Origin: Desulfobulbus alkaliphilus | GTDB lineage: Bacteria; Desulfobacterota; Desulfobulbia; Desulfobulbales; Desulfobulbaceae | DNA length: 64,000 bases | Assembly: GCF_016918545.1 (NCBI RefSeq) | Contig: NZ_JAFFQC010000018.1 | Location: 1 to 64,000 of the forward strand | Reading direction: 5' to 3' | Shown here: piece after piece, positions 15,729 through 25,172 of the stretch | How the letters are laid out: each line of letters opens with the position of its first letter | How positions within the stretch are numbered: position 1 is the stretch's first letter | Program-made: the position numbers and the translations under genes | Notes under the pieces: model-generated | Told to the model about the DNA's origin: nothing | Database searches by the model: none | The model's input: only the letters and a program-made list of their open reading frames with translations

Positions 15729-16475
15729 ATGATGAAATCGCTGGTTCCTTTTGAAATAGCCCCCCAACCGGATGAGATTACCTGCGGCCCGACCTGTCTG
15801 CATGCAATCTATCGCTTTTACCAGGATCCGATCAGTCTCGAGCAGACGATTGCCGAAGTATCAATGCTCGAAGAAGGGGGGACGCTCGCTGTGCTGCTTG
15901 CCTGCCATGCATTGGAGCGCGGCTACCGGGCGACTATTTACACCTATAAACTGCAGCTCTTCGATCCGACCTGGGCTTCCTTGTCGCCAACGGCCCTGGC
16001 TGAAAAGCTGAAAGCCCAGGCTCGGTACAAGCCGGATGAAAAGTTGCGGATTGCCACCAGCGCCTATCTGCAGTTTCTTGAGCTGGGCGGAGAGCTGCGG
16101 GCCAAGGATTTAAACGGCAGACTGCTGCGCGCCTTTCTCAATCAGGGGACGCCGATCATCACTGGACTGTCAGCCACTTACCTGTATCGAAGCCCCCGCG
16201 AATATGGACCAAAGTGCGATTATGACGACATCCGCGGGGAGCCGTCCGGACATTTCGTCGTGCTGCATGGATACGATCAGCAGCAGCGCCTGGTGCATGT
16301 CGCTGATCCCTTACAGAGCAACCCCCTAACCGGATCACGGAAATATGAAGCAAGCATGGACAGGGTGATTAACGCGATTTTGCTGGGAGTATTGACCTAT
16401 GATGCCAACCTGTTGATTATTCAGCCTGCAAGGGGGAAACAAAATGCCCAGACCCATCCTGATCGTCGTCGATGA
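15729..16475 (+). CDS. C39-like cysteine peptidase (papain fold) of the amidoligase cluster
   Basis: 248 residues from ATG 15729 (GTG 15717 and ATG 15732 are alternatives). DEITCGPTCLHAIYRFY holds the candidate nucleophilic Cys in the Q/E-x-x-CGP-x-(C/S) arrangement of bacteriocin-processing C39 peptidases. GHFVVLHGYD gives the His and VADPLQ the Asp. No transporter domain or signal peptide is attached, so it is a stand-alone cytoplasmic enzyme. Its 3' end overlaps the ATP-grasp gene by 32 bases. It may trim a peptide substrate or reverse an amide bond made by its neighbours. Confidence 0.75.
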   Translation: MMKSLVPFEIAPQPDEITCGPTCLHAIYRFYQDPISLEQTIAEVSMLEEGGTLAVLLACHALERGYRATIYTYKLQLFDPTWASLSPTALAEKLKAQARYKPDEKLRIATSAYLQFLELGGELRAKDLNGRLLRAFLNQGTPIITGLSATYLYRSPREYGPKCDYDDIRGEPSGHFVVLHGYDQQQRLVHVADPLQSNPLTGSRKYEASMDRVINAILLGVLTYDANLLIIQPARGKQNAQTHPDRRR

Positions 16476-17928
16476 TCCGGCGCAGTGGCCCGTTGAGATC
16501 GCCGGGGTCGAACGGATCACGGCACGCGCCTATCTGACCGACCCGGGGTATCAGGCCTTGAAAAAGGCGGAGGTCTACAACCTTTGCCGTTCCTATCGGT
16601 ATCAGAGCAGCGGTTATTATGTTTCCTTGCTGGCCGCGGCCCGCGGCCACAAACCACGCCCCAGCGTCACCGCGGTCCAGGATCTCAAATCACAGACGAT
16701 CATGCGGATTGCGTCGGACGATCTGCAGGAGCTGATTCAAAGAAGCCTGGCCCATATCCAGTCAAAGGAATTCGTCCTCAGTATCTATTTTGGCCGGAAT
16801 GTTGCCAAGCGCTATGACCGACTGGCCGCCCAGCTCTTCAGCCTGTTTCAGGCGCCACTGCTGCGGGCTTATTTCGTGCTCGGTGGTAAAAACGGCAAGT
16901 GGACCCTGGCAAACATGCGGGTTATCGGTGCCAGCGATATTGCCGAAGAGCATCGGGAATTCGTGGTCACCGTGGCCCAGGATTATTTCTCCGGCAAACG
17001 CCGACGGGTTACCCGCAAGATCAGTCGTCGCTATGACCTGGCGATCCTGACTAATCCAGCCGAGGCCGAACCGCCGTCGGATGAAAAAGCCTTGAAACGT
17101 TTTGTTCGAGCCGCTGAGCGGGTCGGTTTTTCCACTGAGTTCATCACCCGCGACGATTTCAGCCGGCTCGGGGAGTTCGATGCCCTGCTGATCCGCGAGA
17201 CGACCAGCGTCAATCATCATACCTACCGCTTTGCCCGCAAGGCTGTGGCTGAGGGGCTGATCGCCATTGACGACCCCGAGTCGATCCTCAAATGCACCAA
17301 CAAGGTCTTTCTGGCCGAGTTGATGGAGCGCAATAAAATCACGGCCCCCAGGACCTTGATCGTTCATCGTGACAACCGCGATCAGGTGACCGGGGCGATC
17401 GGATTGCCGGTGGTGCTGAAGCAGCCGGACAGTTCTTTTTCACAGGGGGTGGTCAAGGTCACGGAAGCAGCGGCGCTCAAGGAAGCGGTCAATAAACTGC
17501 TCGACAAGTCGGAGCTGATCATCGCGCAGGAATACCTGCCGACCGATTATGACTGGCGAATCGGCATGATTGACCGGCAACCGCTGTACGCCTGCCGCTA
17601 CTACATGGTCAAGGGGCATTGGCAGATCCTCAGCCATGACAGCAACGGGGTCAGAAACGACGAAGGGAAGTTCGAAACCCTGCCCATTGAACATGTGCCG
17701 ACCGCTGTGGTCAAAACCGCTCTGAAGGTGGCGAACCTGATCGGAGACGGACTCTACGGGGTTGACCTGAAGCAGGTCGGTAAAAAGGTCTACGTCATCG
17801 AGGTCAATGACAACCCGAGTCTTGACGGTGGTGTCGAAGATCAGGTGCTGAAAGAAGATCTCTATTTACGGATTATGCGGGTGATGCTGCGCCGGGTCGA
17901 ACGGCGTAAGGAGGGGTGGCCGGTATGA
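16444..17928 (+). CDS. RLAN domain plus RimK-type ATP-grasp ligase
   Basis: 494 residues from ATG 16444. Residues 1-200 match the RimK-like ATP-grasp N-terminal (RLAN) domain (ILIVVDDPAQWP, KKAEVYNLCRSYRYQS, GYYVSLLAAARGH). Residues 270-485 are ATP-grasp: LPVVLKQPDSSFSQGVVKV for nucleotide binding, LIIAQEYLPTDYDWRI, and GLYGVDLKQVG then VYVIEVNDNPSLDGG with the Mg-binding E and N. Family members activate a carboxylate with ATP and join it to an amine, often adding glutamate. It overlaps genes on both sides, so it is part of one operon. The substrate is unknown. Confidence 0.85.
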   Translation: MPRPILIVVDDPAQWPVEIAGVERITARAYLTDPGYQALKKAEVYNLCRSYRYQSSGYYVSLLAAARGHKPRPSVTAVQDLKSQTIMRIASDDLQELIQRSLAHIQSKEFVLSIYFGRNVAKRYDRLAAQLFSLFQAPLLRAYFVLGGKNGKWTLANMRVIGASDIAEEHREFVVTVAQDYFSGKRRRVTRKISRRYDLAILTNPAEAEPPSDEKALKRFVRAAERVGFSTEFITRDDFSRLGEFDALLIRETTSVNHHTYRFARKAVAEGLIAIDDPESILKCTNKVFLAELMERNKITAPRTLIVHRDNRDQVTGAIGLPVVLKQPDSSFSQGVVKVTEAAALKEAVNKLLDKSELIIAQEYLPTDYDWRIGMIDRQPLYACRYYMVKGHWQILSHDSNGVRNDEGKFETLPIEHVPTAVVKTALKVANLIGDGLYGVDLKQVGKKVYVIEVNDNPSLDGGVEDQVLKEDLYLRIMRVMLRRVERRKEGWPV

Positions 17929-19157
17929 GGCAAGCGGAGTGTCTGCAACTGTTTGCAGGCTACGGCATCGAACTGGAATATATGATCGTTGATCGTGATT
18001 CGCTTGATATCCGACCGGTGACAGATCTGTTGCTGGAGCAGGCGGCCGGCGGAATCGTCAACGAGGTCGAGGTCGGACCGCTGTGCTGGTCAAACGAACT
18101 GGTACTGCATGTGGTCGAATTGAAAACCAATGGCCCGGCCCGGTCACTCGACGGCCTGGCTTCGGTTTTTCAGGATGGTGTCGCGCAGATCAATCAACGG
18201 TTACAGGGTATGCATGCCAGACTGCTTGGCACGGCAATGCACCCCTGGATGGACCCGCATCGCGAAACAGTCCTCTGGCCGCACGACAACAGTCCGATCT
18301 ACGCGGCCTACAACCGGATCTTCGACTGCCGCGGGCATGGCTGGTCGAACCTGCAGAGCATGCACATCAACCTGCCGTTCCGCGGTGACGAAGAGTTCGG
18401 TCGCCTGCATGCGGCAATCCGTCTGGTGCTGCCGCTGTTACCGGCGCTGGCCGCCAGTTCACCAGTCTACGGTGGTGGGGCGAACGGACTGCTGGATAAC
18501 CGCCTGGAGTTCTACGGTCATAACCAACATATGATTCCACAGATCGCCGGGCAGATCATTCCGGAGCCGGTTTTTTCCCAAAAAGACTACGAGGAGCAGA
18601 TTCTCCAGCGCAGTTATGCGGCGATCGCGCCCTATGATCCGCAAGGGATTCTGCAGGATGAATGGCTGAATTCGCGCGGTGCCATAGCGCGTTTTCAACG
18701 TGGCGCCATCGAAATCCGGCTGCTCGATCTGCAGGAATGCCCGCTGGCTGATCTGGCCATCGCCGCATTGGTCTGTGCCGTGATCCGCGCCCTCTGCCGC
18801 GAAACCTGGCGTTCGCTTCATGATCAGCAGCAGATAGGTACCGAGCCACTGGCTGAACTGCTCGTCCGCGTCCTGCAGCATGGCGGGGACGAGATCATCG
18901 CCGCGCCCGACTATCTGGCCTGTTTCGGGCACACCGTTGGCCGTCTGCCGGTGTCTTCGTTGTGGCGGTATCTCTTTTCAGCGGTGGAAGACGAGGTACC
19001 GTATGTGTATCGTGCCCCTCTACGGCAGATCCTCGAACAAGGTTCACTGGCGCAGCGCATGCTCAGGGCTCTGCCGCCAGGCTTCGGACGAAAGGATTTG
19101 CACCACCTCTACCGACGGCTCGCTGATTGTCTTGAGCAGGGAGTGTTGTTTGCATAA
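17925..19157 (+). CDS. Glutamate-cysteine-ligase-2-type carboxylate-amine ligase
   Basis: 410 residues from ATG 17925, which overlaps the preceding stop (ATGA). It opens with GYGIELEYMIVD, the GxExE-type metal-binding strand of GCS2 ligases, continues with ELVLHVVELKTNGPA, NRIFDCRGHGWSNLQSMHIN and NRLEFYGHNQ, and ends in helical repeats. Known relatives form gamma-glutamyl amides from glutamate and an amine using ATP. The classic YbdK context is not present. With the ATP-grasp enzyme it probably builds a glutamyl-containing metabolite. Confidence 0.8.
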   Translation: MRQAECLQLFAGYGIELEYMIVDRDSLDIRPVTDLLLEQAAGGIVNEVEVGPLCWSNELVLHVVELKTNGPARSLDGLASVFQDGVAQINQRLQGMHARLLGTAMHPWMDPHRETVLWPHDNSPIYAAYNRIFDCRGHGWSNLQSMHINLPFRGDEEFGRLHAAIRLVLPLLPALAASSPVYGGGANGLLDNRLEFYGHNQHMIPQIAGQIIPEPVFSQKDYEEQILQRSYAAIAPYDPQGILQDEWLNSRGAIARFQRGAIEIRLLDLQECPLADLAIAALVCAVIRALCRETWRSLHDQQQIGTEPLAELLVRVLQHGGDEIIAAPDYLACFGHTVGRLPVSSLWRYLFSAVEDEVPYVYRAPLRQILEQGSLAQRMLRALPPGFGRKDLHHLYRRLADCLEQGVLFA

Positions 19158-19887
19158 GAGTGCCGGTTGGCAGTTGATCTTTTCCTGCGAACATGGGGGC
19201 AATCAGGTGCCACCGGAATATGCGGACTTGTTCGATGCCGCCGAGGAGGTGCTTTCCACCCATCGCGGCTACGATCTCGGTATTGCCTCCTTTGCCAGGC
19301 GACTGGCAGGGGCCTTTGGCGTATCGTTGACCATGGCCGAGGTGACCCGGTTGCTGGTTGAACTCAACCGCTCCCCAGGTCACCCAGGGCTTTTTTCTGA
19401 GTTCAGCAGAGACCTGCCGGCAAGAGAACGGCGCCAGTTGCTGGAGCGCTATTATTTTCCCTTCAGGCAGGAGGTGACGGAGCGGATCAAGGGGATAGTC
19501 GCGGCCGGCGGAGCGGTCTGTCATATCTCGCTGCACAGTTTTACCCCGGAACTCAAGGGCGAGGTGCGCCAGACCGATATCGGCCTGCTGTACGATCCGC
19601 GCCGGGCTCTGGAAAGGCGTTTCTGCAGTCTGTGGCAGAACCTGCTGGCAGAGAAGCAGGAACGGTTTCGAATACGGCGCAACTACCCCTATCGCGGCAC
19701 AGCCGATGCCTTCGTCACCGCATTACGCCGATGTTTTCCCGCGACTGTCTATCTCGGACTGGAGCTGGAAGTGAACCAGAAATGGCCGCTACAGGGTGGA
19801 GAGGTGTGGTCAGAGCTGCAGGAGCGCTTGCAGCAGAGCCTCTCGTCACTCTGGGCGATGTGGCCGGAACAGGCGAACAAACAGTGA
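19150..19887 (+). CDS. N-formylglutamate-amidohydrolase-like hydrolase
   Basis: 245 residues. I chose TTG 19150, seven bases after GGGAG and overlapping the previous gene by eight bases. Family signatures: FSCEHGGNQVPPEY with metal-binding E-H, HRGYDLGIASFARRL, EVTRLLVELNRSPG, CHISLHSFTPEL and GLLYDPRRA. Characterised members hydrolyse N-formylglutamate in histidine degradation, but no hut genes are nearby. In this setting it more likely cleaves an N-acyl or gamma-glutamyl bond in the cluster's metabolite. It is the last gene of the plus-strand operon. Confidence 0.82.
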   Translation: MHKSAGWQLIFSCEHGGNQVPPEYADLFDAAEEVLSTHRGYDLGIASFARRLAGAFGVSLTMAEVTRLLVELNRSPGHPGLFSEFSRDLPARERRQLLERYYFPFRQEVTERIKGIVAAGGAVCHISLHSFTPELKGEVRQTDIGLLYDPRRALERRFCSLWQNLLAEKQERFRIRRNYPYRGTADAFVTALRRCFPATVYLGLELEVNQKWPLQGGEVWSELQERLQQSLSSLWAMWPEQANKQ

Positions 19888-20067
19888 GGCAGGGGGGCCG
19901 ATTCGAGTTCACCAGCACTCCATCTGTGGACGATCAGGTTGACGGACAAATGTTAAGGTGTGCCAATCAGCCTGCTGTTCCGCGGAGTAGATTGGACTGA
20001 GCCATAAAAAGGTGGGGGAAATAGGTGGAGGAAATGACTGTGGCTTGATGGGCAGCAGAAAACTCAA

Positions 20068-20105
20068 GGCCGTCCAGCATACTGCCACGGACGGCCTTGG
20101 TTTGA
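20068..20105 (-). terminator. Rho-independent terminator of htpX
   Basis: AAGGCCGTCC and GGACGGCCTT form a perfect 10-bp stem with a 13-base loop. On the minus strand it follows the htpX stop by about 22 bases and is trailed by GAGTTTT. On the plus strand it is trailed by GGTTTGATTT, so it may work in both directions and also close the operon ending at 19887. Confidence 0.75.
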
Positions 20106-20126
20106 TTTCGATATATTGAATGGAAC

Positions 20127-21017
20127 TTAGCGGATATTTTGTGTTTTCAGGGCTGCAACCCGGTCTTCCAGCGGGGGGTGGCTCATGAAGAGCAGCTTCC
20201 AGCCATGGCCTGAAGGTTTGCCGTTAATACCCAGGGCGGCCATCTGCTCCGGCAGGGGTTCCTGGGCCCCTCGTTTCAGTTTTTCCAGAGCGGCAATCAT
20301 TTTGTCCCGTCCGGCCAGTTGTGCCGCGCCGGCATCGGCCCGGAACTCCCGCTGACGACTGAACCAGAGAACAACGACACTGGCAAGAATACCAAAGACA
20401 ATCTGGGCGACAATAGTGGTGACGAAATACCCCACTCCATGTCCTTGTTCGTTTTTGAGAATAACTCTGTCGACAAAATGGCCGACGACCCTGGAGATGA
20501 AGATGACAAAGGTGTTGACCACACCCTGGATCAGGGTCAGGGTGACCATATCACCGTTGGCCACGTGGCTGACCTCATGGGCCAGAACAGCCTCGACTTC
20601 GTCCACGTTCATGAGTCGCATTAATCCGGTACTTACCGCTACCAGGGCGTTGTTTTTATTCATGCCGGTAGCAAAAGCATTGGGGGCATCGGAATTGTAC
20701 ACAGCCACTTCGGGCATGGCGATACCGGCATGGGCGGCCTGTCTCTTGACGGTTTCCAGCAGCCAGGTCTCGGTCTGATTCCGGGGTGTGGTGATGACTT
20801 GGGCGCCGGTCATTCGCTTGGCCATCCATTTAGACATGGCCAGGGAAATGAACGCGCCGCCAAAACCGAAAACCGCGGCAAAGACCAGCAGATTAGCGTA
20901 ATTCAGACCTGTTCCACTTTCGTCAAGGATTCTGTCTACCCCGAGCAGGCGCAGAACAATGCTCAAGACAATGAGAATAGCGATGTTGGTGAGCAGAAAT
21001 AACATGATTCGTTTCAT
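20127..21017 (-). CDS. htpX: HtpX-type membrane metalloprotease
   Basis: 296 residues, GGAGGAATATTC preceding the ATG at 21017. Membrane segments lie at about 5-25 and 38-60 ([29 protein letters not shown]), with another pair around 160-215. The zinc site is [13 protein letters not shown] (HExxH), with a distal Glu expected in [14 protein letters not shown]. The protein cleaves damaged or misassembled inner-membrane proteins with its active site facing the cytoplasm. The length matches E. coli HtpX (293). It is a single gene with its own terminator. Confidence 0.95.
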   Translation of the reverse strand: MKRIMLFLLTNIAILIVLSIVLRLLGVDRILDESGTGLNYANLLVFAAVFGFGGAFISLAMSKWMAKRMTGAQVITTPRNQTETWLLETVKRQAAHAGIAMPEVAVYNSDAPNAFATGMNKNNALVAVSTGLMRLMNVDEVEAVLAHEVSHVANGDMVTLTLIQGVVNTFVIFISRVVGHFVDRVILKNEQGHGVGYFVTTIVAQIVFGILASVVVLWFSRQREFRADAGAAQLAGRDKMIAALEKLKRGAQEPLPEQMAALGINGKPSGHGWKLLFMSHPPLEDRVAALKTQNIR

Positions 21018-21163
21018 TCCGAATATTCCTCCTGAAAACAGTGATGTACCAATGGGTTGTGTTGACCTTCAGCGTTATAATATAATCAATCTCTTAGAGC
21101 GAGGCAAGGCAGACAGGTCGGCAAAGCGACCGGAGCAGGCTGGCCTGGTCCATGTGGCAGGTT

Positions 21164-21272
21164 CCTGAATCCGTGACGGCTGGGCGCATGTTTTGGACAT
21201 ATCTTGCTTTAATCAGTTATAATTGCAGCTAAACCCTTGACAATACCTTGCACCAGCCGGCACGGATTCAGG
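21164..21272 (+). mobile_element. MITE-like palindromic element, copy B (short form)
   Basis: 109 bp with intact 13-bp and partial ends CCTGAATCCGTGA / CACGGATTCAGG. It keeps the CGGCTGG and CCAGCCGG inner arms and lacks the whole second palindrome. It lies between htpX and the minus-strand gene at 21343. Confidence 0.8.
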
Positions 21273-21342
21273 AGGTTGGATAAAGCGCTTGGAAGACCGT
21301 ACTGGATGGACGGCAGAACAGGACGTTTCAGCTCTTTTTTGA

Positions 21343-22344
21343 TTATCTTTTCCGGAAGATAACTTCGAATTTAGCGGTGATCAAGGCGTTGGCATGATAA
21401 TTATTTTCCTGGGGAAATTCTACTCCTGGGGCAATATCGAGAAACAGCCAATCCCGGTGGAGACGCTGGCGATAGGTTAAGATGGTGGAATAATTCGCTG
21501 CCGTGGTATGGGGGCTTTCCGGCCAGGTACCCGCGAGGACCAACCGCCAACTCCGGCGCGGACTGAGTTCCTTGAACAGGGCCAGTGATTGCTCCGGGGT
21601 CCAACCACTTTCATTTTCCTCCCAGGTCAGGCTGGTGGTGCTGCGGAACAGGTAGTCGTTTGCCATTGGGCGGTCAAAGCGGACCTCACTGGTTGTCACC
21701 AGTCCATCCGATGTGAACCAGGTGACCCGCTGACTGAGCTGTAACTGCCACAGATCCATGGGGATTAAAAGTCGCCCGCGCACTCGTCCAAAGACCTGGG
21801 AGGTGCTGCCCAGGCGAATGCCGATGTCGGTATTGAGAGATCGGAACTCATCCCTTGAGAAAATGCGACGCAGCCCCACGTCTGAATCCGACTCCTTGGC
21901 CGTTTCAAAAACGTAACTGATGCTGTCGGGGTCATCGTCGATGACAAATCCATCAACAAAAAACAGCAGGCGGTTCTCCAGCCGCGGCAGGGCGATCCGG
22001 AGAGAAAGGTCTGTGACCAGTGAAAAGCCCTCTTCCTGTTCGTATTTGACACCTATGCCTGTGAACAGGCGGGAGCGACGGTTTTCATCATCAAATCGGT
22101 CATCACCGAAAAATTGATCAATGCTGTCGATGGAATCTGCCACGGCCGAAGAAACCAGGGAGTGCCAAACATCCCATATTTTTTCGGTCTCTGCTTCCTG
22201 TTCTGAACTCACAACCAGGACTTCACCATTACCGGCCACCGGAATGGGTTGTTCAGCCGAGTTGGTTTCCGCATTGACAGTGCAGGCTAAGAATATCAGA
22301 GGGGTGAATAAGGCAGACCACTTTTTTTTTACGTCCATGATCAT
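21343..22344 (-). CDS. Putative outer-membrane beta-barrel protein, 333 aa
   Basis: From ATG 22344 a signal peptide (WSALFTPLIFLACTVNAET) is followed by a polar segment rich in acidic residues (DSIDSIDQFFGDDRFDDENR) and then many short amphipathic strands (LFTGIGVKYEQEEGF, LVTDLSLRIALPRL, QLQLSQRVTWFTSDG) ending ALITAKFEVIFRKR. This pattern fits a 12- to 16-strand barrel. No specific family is recognised. It stands alone; the neighbours are unrelated. Confidence 0.65.
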   Translation of the reverse strand: MIMDVKKKWSALFTPLIFLACTVNAETNSAEQPIPVAGNGEVLVVSSEQEAETEKIWDVWHSLVSSAVADSIDSIDQFFGDDRFDDENRRSRLFTGIGVKYEQEEGFSLVTDLSLRIALPRLENRLLFFVDGFVIDDDPDSISYVFETAKESDSDVGLRRIFSRDEFRSLNTDIGIRLGSTSQVFGRVRGRLLIPMDLWQLQLSQRVTWFTSDGLVTTSEVRFDRPMANDYLFRSTTSLTWEENESGWTPEQSLALFKELSPRRSWRLVLAGTWPESPHTTAANYSTILTYRQRLHRDWLFLDIAPGVEFPQENNYHANALITAKFEVIFRKR

Positions 22345-22440
22345 CGCAAGAACTCACAGCCAGAAACGTTCATAGAGATAGGGTCGAAAAAAAACGCAAT
22401 GTGGAGCGCAGGCAGGCCGCATCTGGCTGTCTTTCCTCTG

Positions 22441-22986
22441 TCAGGTTGCTGTACTGTTGACGCGGACCATCAGGATTCTTGGAATCAGGTAGCTGCCCAT
22501 TATCTGGCCCGTATCGGAGAATCCATATTTTTTGTAAAAATTCTGAGCCCTTGTGTTGTAATAAATGACACCAAGCCGCACCTGTTTATACCTGGAAAGC
22601 GAAGCCAGGGCAACGTCCATCATGGCCTGTGCGATTCCTTTGCCGTGAAATTTCCTGGCCACAATGAACCAGTCCAGTTCCGGTGCCTCGGCCCGCAGAT
22701 TGATGAGCACCAGAAAGCCGGCCAGATCACCTGACACCTCAGCGACGAAGACCTTCTGGTCATCGGCTGCGAGGGCTTTGGTCAAAGACTCGGGGGCGGA
22801 TTTCACCAGATCATCATGGGATTGGAGTTCGTCACTTTGCAGATCGTCACGGTAATAGGTCTTGGAAATCGCGTCCGCAACAAAATTTTCTATATCAATA
22901 AAATCAGTTGCCAGACCTTTACGCACCACAACAGATACCGGGACGCTTGCCGTGCTGTGTTTGCTTTTGGGACAATCCCTGGTCAT
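22441..22986 (-). CDS. GNAT-family N-acetyltransferase
   Basis: 181 residues. FVAEVSGDLAGFLVLIN, WFIVARKFHGKGIAQAMMD (acetyl-CoA-binding motif A) and YYNTRAQNFYKKYGFSDTG (motif B) are clear. The first 17 residues are non-conserved, so a later start is possible. The acceptor cannot be inferred. It is followed on the minus strand by the barrel-protein gene. Confidence 0.8.
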   Translation of the reverse strand: MTRDCPKSKHSTASVPVSVVVRKGLATDFIDIENFVADAISKTYYRDDLQSDELQSHDDLVKSAPESLTKALAADDQKVFVAEVSGDLAGFLVLINLRAEAPELDWFIVARKFHGKGIAQAMMDVALASLSRYKQVRLGVIYYNTRAQNFYKKYGFSDTGQIMGSYLIPRILMVRVNSTAT

Positions 22987-23045
22987 CGCGAGGCTCCGCT
23001 TCGTTCTTTTCGCTCACATCTGCCCGATAATAGGACGATATAGTT

Positions 23046-23075
23046 CCAACAGCACCTGTTGCCTGGTGCTGTTGG
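23046..23075. other. Perfect 11-bp stem-loop
   Basis: CCAACAGCACC and GGTGCTGTTGG surround an 8-base loop between the GNAT gene and a MITE fragment. No T-run follows on either strand, so it is not a standard terminator. Confidence 0.5.
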
Positions 23076-23100
23076 ATTCGATATCAAGAAAAGTGACCAT

Positions 23101-23192
23101 TTTCATTGCTCGTACCGCCCGATACAGTGTCCTTGAATCGAACGGTCACAGACAATACAGCTGACACACGGACGAGCGCTCACGGATCCAGG
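23101..23192 (+). mobile_element. MITE-like element, copy C (right half only)
   Basis: The fragment begins within the second palindrome (CGTACCGCCCGATACAGTGT) and keeps TGAATCGAACGGTCACAGAC and GCTCACGGATCCAGG. The left half is missing. It lies downstream of the acyl-CoA ligase gene (minus strand). Confidence 0.75.
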
Positions 23193-23262
23193 GATGAGTA
23201 ATCGTTCATCGGATGCCGGATAAGGCTGCATGACCTGGTAACTGGAACAGTGGACGGTGTTC

Positions 23263-25122
23263 TTACGTTGTAGTCCTGGCGCGCCCATGGTGTTGCTGGT
23301 AGACGGATTCAATGTCCATTGCGTATCGTGTTGCTATGCGGTTACGGATCAATTTCAACGTCGGAGTGAGAAGGCCGTTGTCAATACTCCATTTCTCCGT
23401 GGTGAGAACAACACCGCGGATCTGCGCCGAGGCTGGAAATTTGTGGAGACGTCCGGACACCGTCGCCAGGACCGTGCTTCTGGCTGTTGGATCATGCAGC
23501 GCTTCGGCGCTGTTCGGGTCCAGACCGAGTCCGGTTGCCTGCTGCTGCCAGGCTTTGACATCGAGAGACAGCAGGGCAATGATATAAGGTTTTCCTTCCC
23601 CCACCACCATTGCCTGCTCAATCAAGGGGTGCTGCTCCAGGGTCATTTCCAGAGGGACTGGAGCTATTTTTTCTCCGGTGGAAGTGACCAGAATTTCCTT
23701 GCTCCGGCCGATAATGTAGATATATCCATCCTCAACCCGGGCAATATCGCCGGTTTTCAGCCAGCCTTCGCTGTCCAGCGATTCCCGGGTCTGTTCTTCA
23801 TTGTTCCAGTACCCCAGCATGACCCCGGGACTTTTCACCTGTAATTCACCTTCCTCGTTGAGGCGGATCTCCACCCCGGGCAGCGGCGGTCCAACGGATT
23901 CCGGACGATTGTCATGTTCATGGTTGGCACTGACCACCGGTGCCGCTTCGGTGAGGCCGTACCCCTGGACCAAAGGCAGGCCAAGACCGATAAATTGACG
24001 GGAGAGTTCGACCTGCAGAGGAGCACCGCCGGTAACGGCCAGGCGGAGACGACCACCAAAGCGCCGCAGTATTTTGTCGGCCACCAGCCGTTTGAGTACC
24101 GGCCAGAAGAGACGGTCTGTTATCCTCGCTTGTGTCCGGGCACGATCAGTAAGAAAACGACGATAGCCGATCTTGACGGCTGCGGCGAACAACAATTGCG
24201 CCATTTTGCCTTTTTCGTTCAGTTGTTCCTGGATGCGCGCTGATATTTTTTCGAAGATTCTGGGAACAGAGATAAGAACAGTCGGTTGGATCACCTGTAA
24301 ATCCTCCGCCAGTTCCTGAATGGAGCGACAGTAAGCGATGCAGCAACCCGCCATCATTGGAATATAGTAGCCGACAGTTCGTTCAAAAGAATGGGACAGG
24401 GGCAGAAACGAGAGGAATATGTCGTCGGGTCGGGCCGGGTGGACATCAAGCACAGCCCGACAATTGCTCAGGATATTGGCATGGGAAAGCATCACGCCTT
24501 TGGGCAGACCAGTGGTACCGGATGTGTAGACTATGGTGGCCGGATCGTGTGCCTGTATATTCAGTTCCGTGCCGGGAACCGGCTCCTCAGGCTGCTTACC
24601 AGGGAGCCACTGCACCGCGGATTGGAGAATATCCAGGTTGACACTCTCGTCTGTTTCCTGAAGACAGATCACCCTTTGCAGAGCAGTCATTTTCTGCCCG
24701 CAGTCGAGTAATTGCCCCCATTGTTCGCTATGGTCCACCACCAGGAGACTGCAGGAACAATCGTTGAGGATATAGGTCAAGTTTTCCGGGTTATCTCTGG
24801 CGTACAAGGGGACTACGACCAGGCCTTCTGCCAGAGCTGCCTGTTCGCAGCAGACCCAGGCGACACTATTGGCCATCCAGAGGGCGACCCGGTCACCGGG
24901 TTGCATGGCGGTCCGACGTAGAGCATTGCGCCAGCGACTGACTTCATTCCCCACCTCCTGCCAGGTGTACCCGCGCCAGATCCCGGCAAGCCGATCAAAT
25001 TGCCGGTAGGCAACAGCGTCCGGCGTCTTCTGGCAGCGCTGACGAAACAGATCGGGCAATGACATCGCTGCAACCGCGATGGCGGTATCACTGCTGTTTT
25101 TGGGTGCGTATCCTGCCTTCAC
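23263..25122 (-). CDS. Long-chain acyl-CoA ligase (AMP-forming)
   Basis: 619 residues. I chose GTG 25122, which follows GGGAGA; the frame is open to a GTG at 25170. The adenylation P-loop motif is [18 protein letters not shown], the second QGYGLTEAAPVVSANH, then GWLKTGDIARVEDGYIYIIGRSK and a C-terminal catalytic region. The pattern is that of FadD15/FAA1-type bacterial long-chain ligases, which convert fatty acids to acyl-CoA through acyl-AMP. MITE copy D separates it from the FAAL-fusion gene upstream on the same strand, so it may be expressed separately. Confidence 0.88.
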   Translation of the reverse strand: MKAGYAPKNSSDTAIAVAAMSLPDLFRQRCQKTPDAVAYRQFDRLAGIWRGYTWQEVGNEVSRWRNALRRTAMQPGDRVALWMANSVAWVCCEQAALAEGLVVVPLYARDNPENLTYILNDCSCSLLVVDHSEQWGQLLDCGQKMTALQRVICLQETDESVNLDILQSAVQWLPGKQPEEPVPGTELNIQAHDPATIVYTSGTTGLPKGVMLSHANILSNCRAVLDVHPARPDDIFLSFLPLSHSFERTVGYYIPMMAGCCIAYCRSIQELAEDLQVIQPTVLISVPRIFEKISARIQEQLNEKGKMAQLLFAAAVKIGYRRFLTDRARTQARITDRLFWPVLKRLVADKILRRFGGRLRLAVTGGAPLQVELSRQFIGLGLPLVQGYGLTEAAPVVSANHEHDNRPESVGPPLPGVEIRLNEEGELQVKSPGVMLGYWNNEEQTRESLDSEGWLKTGDIARVEDGYIYIIGRSKEILVTSTGEKIAPVPLEMTLEQHPLIEQAMVVGEGKPYIIALLSLDVKAWQQQATGLGLDPNSAEALHDPTARSTVLATVSGRLHKFPASAQIRGVVLTTEKWSIDNGLLTPTLKLIRNRIATRYAMDIESVYQQHHGRARTTT

Positions 25123-25172
25123 GCTTTGTCTCTCCCTGTCAATATCGTGATGGTTCCGTAAACTGACCACTT

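Noticed and set aside
23103-23312. Minus-strand frame across MITE copy C
   Set aside because: The frame exists only because of the palindrome; similar frames occur across other MITE copies.
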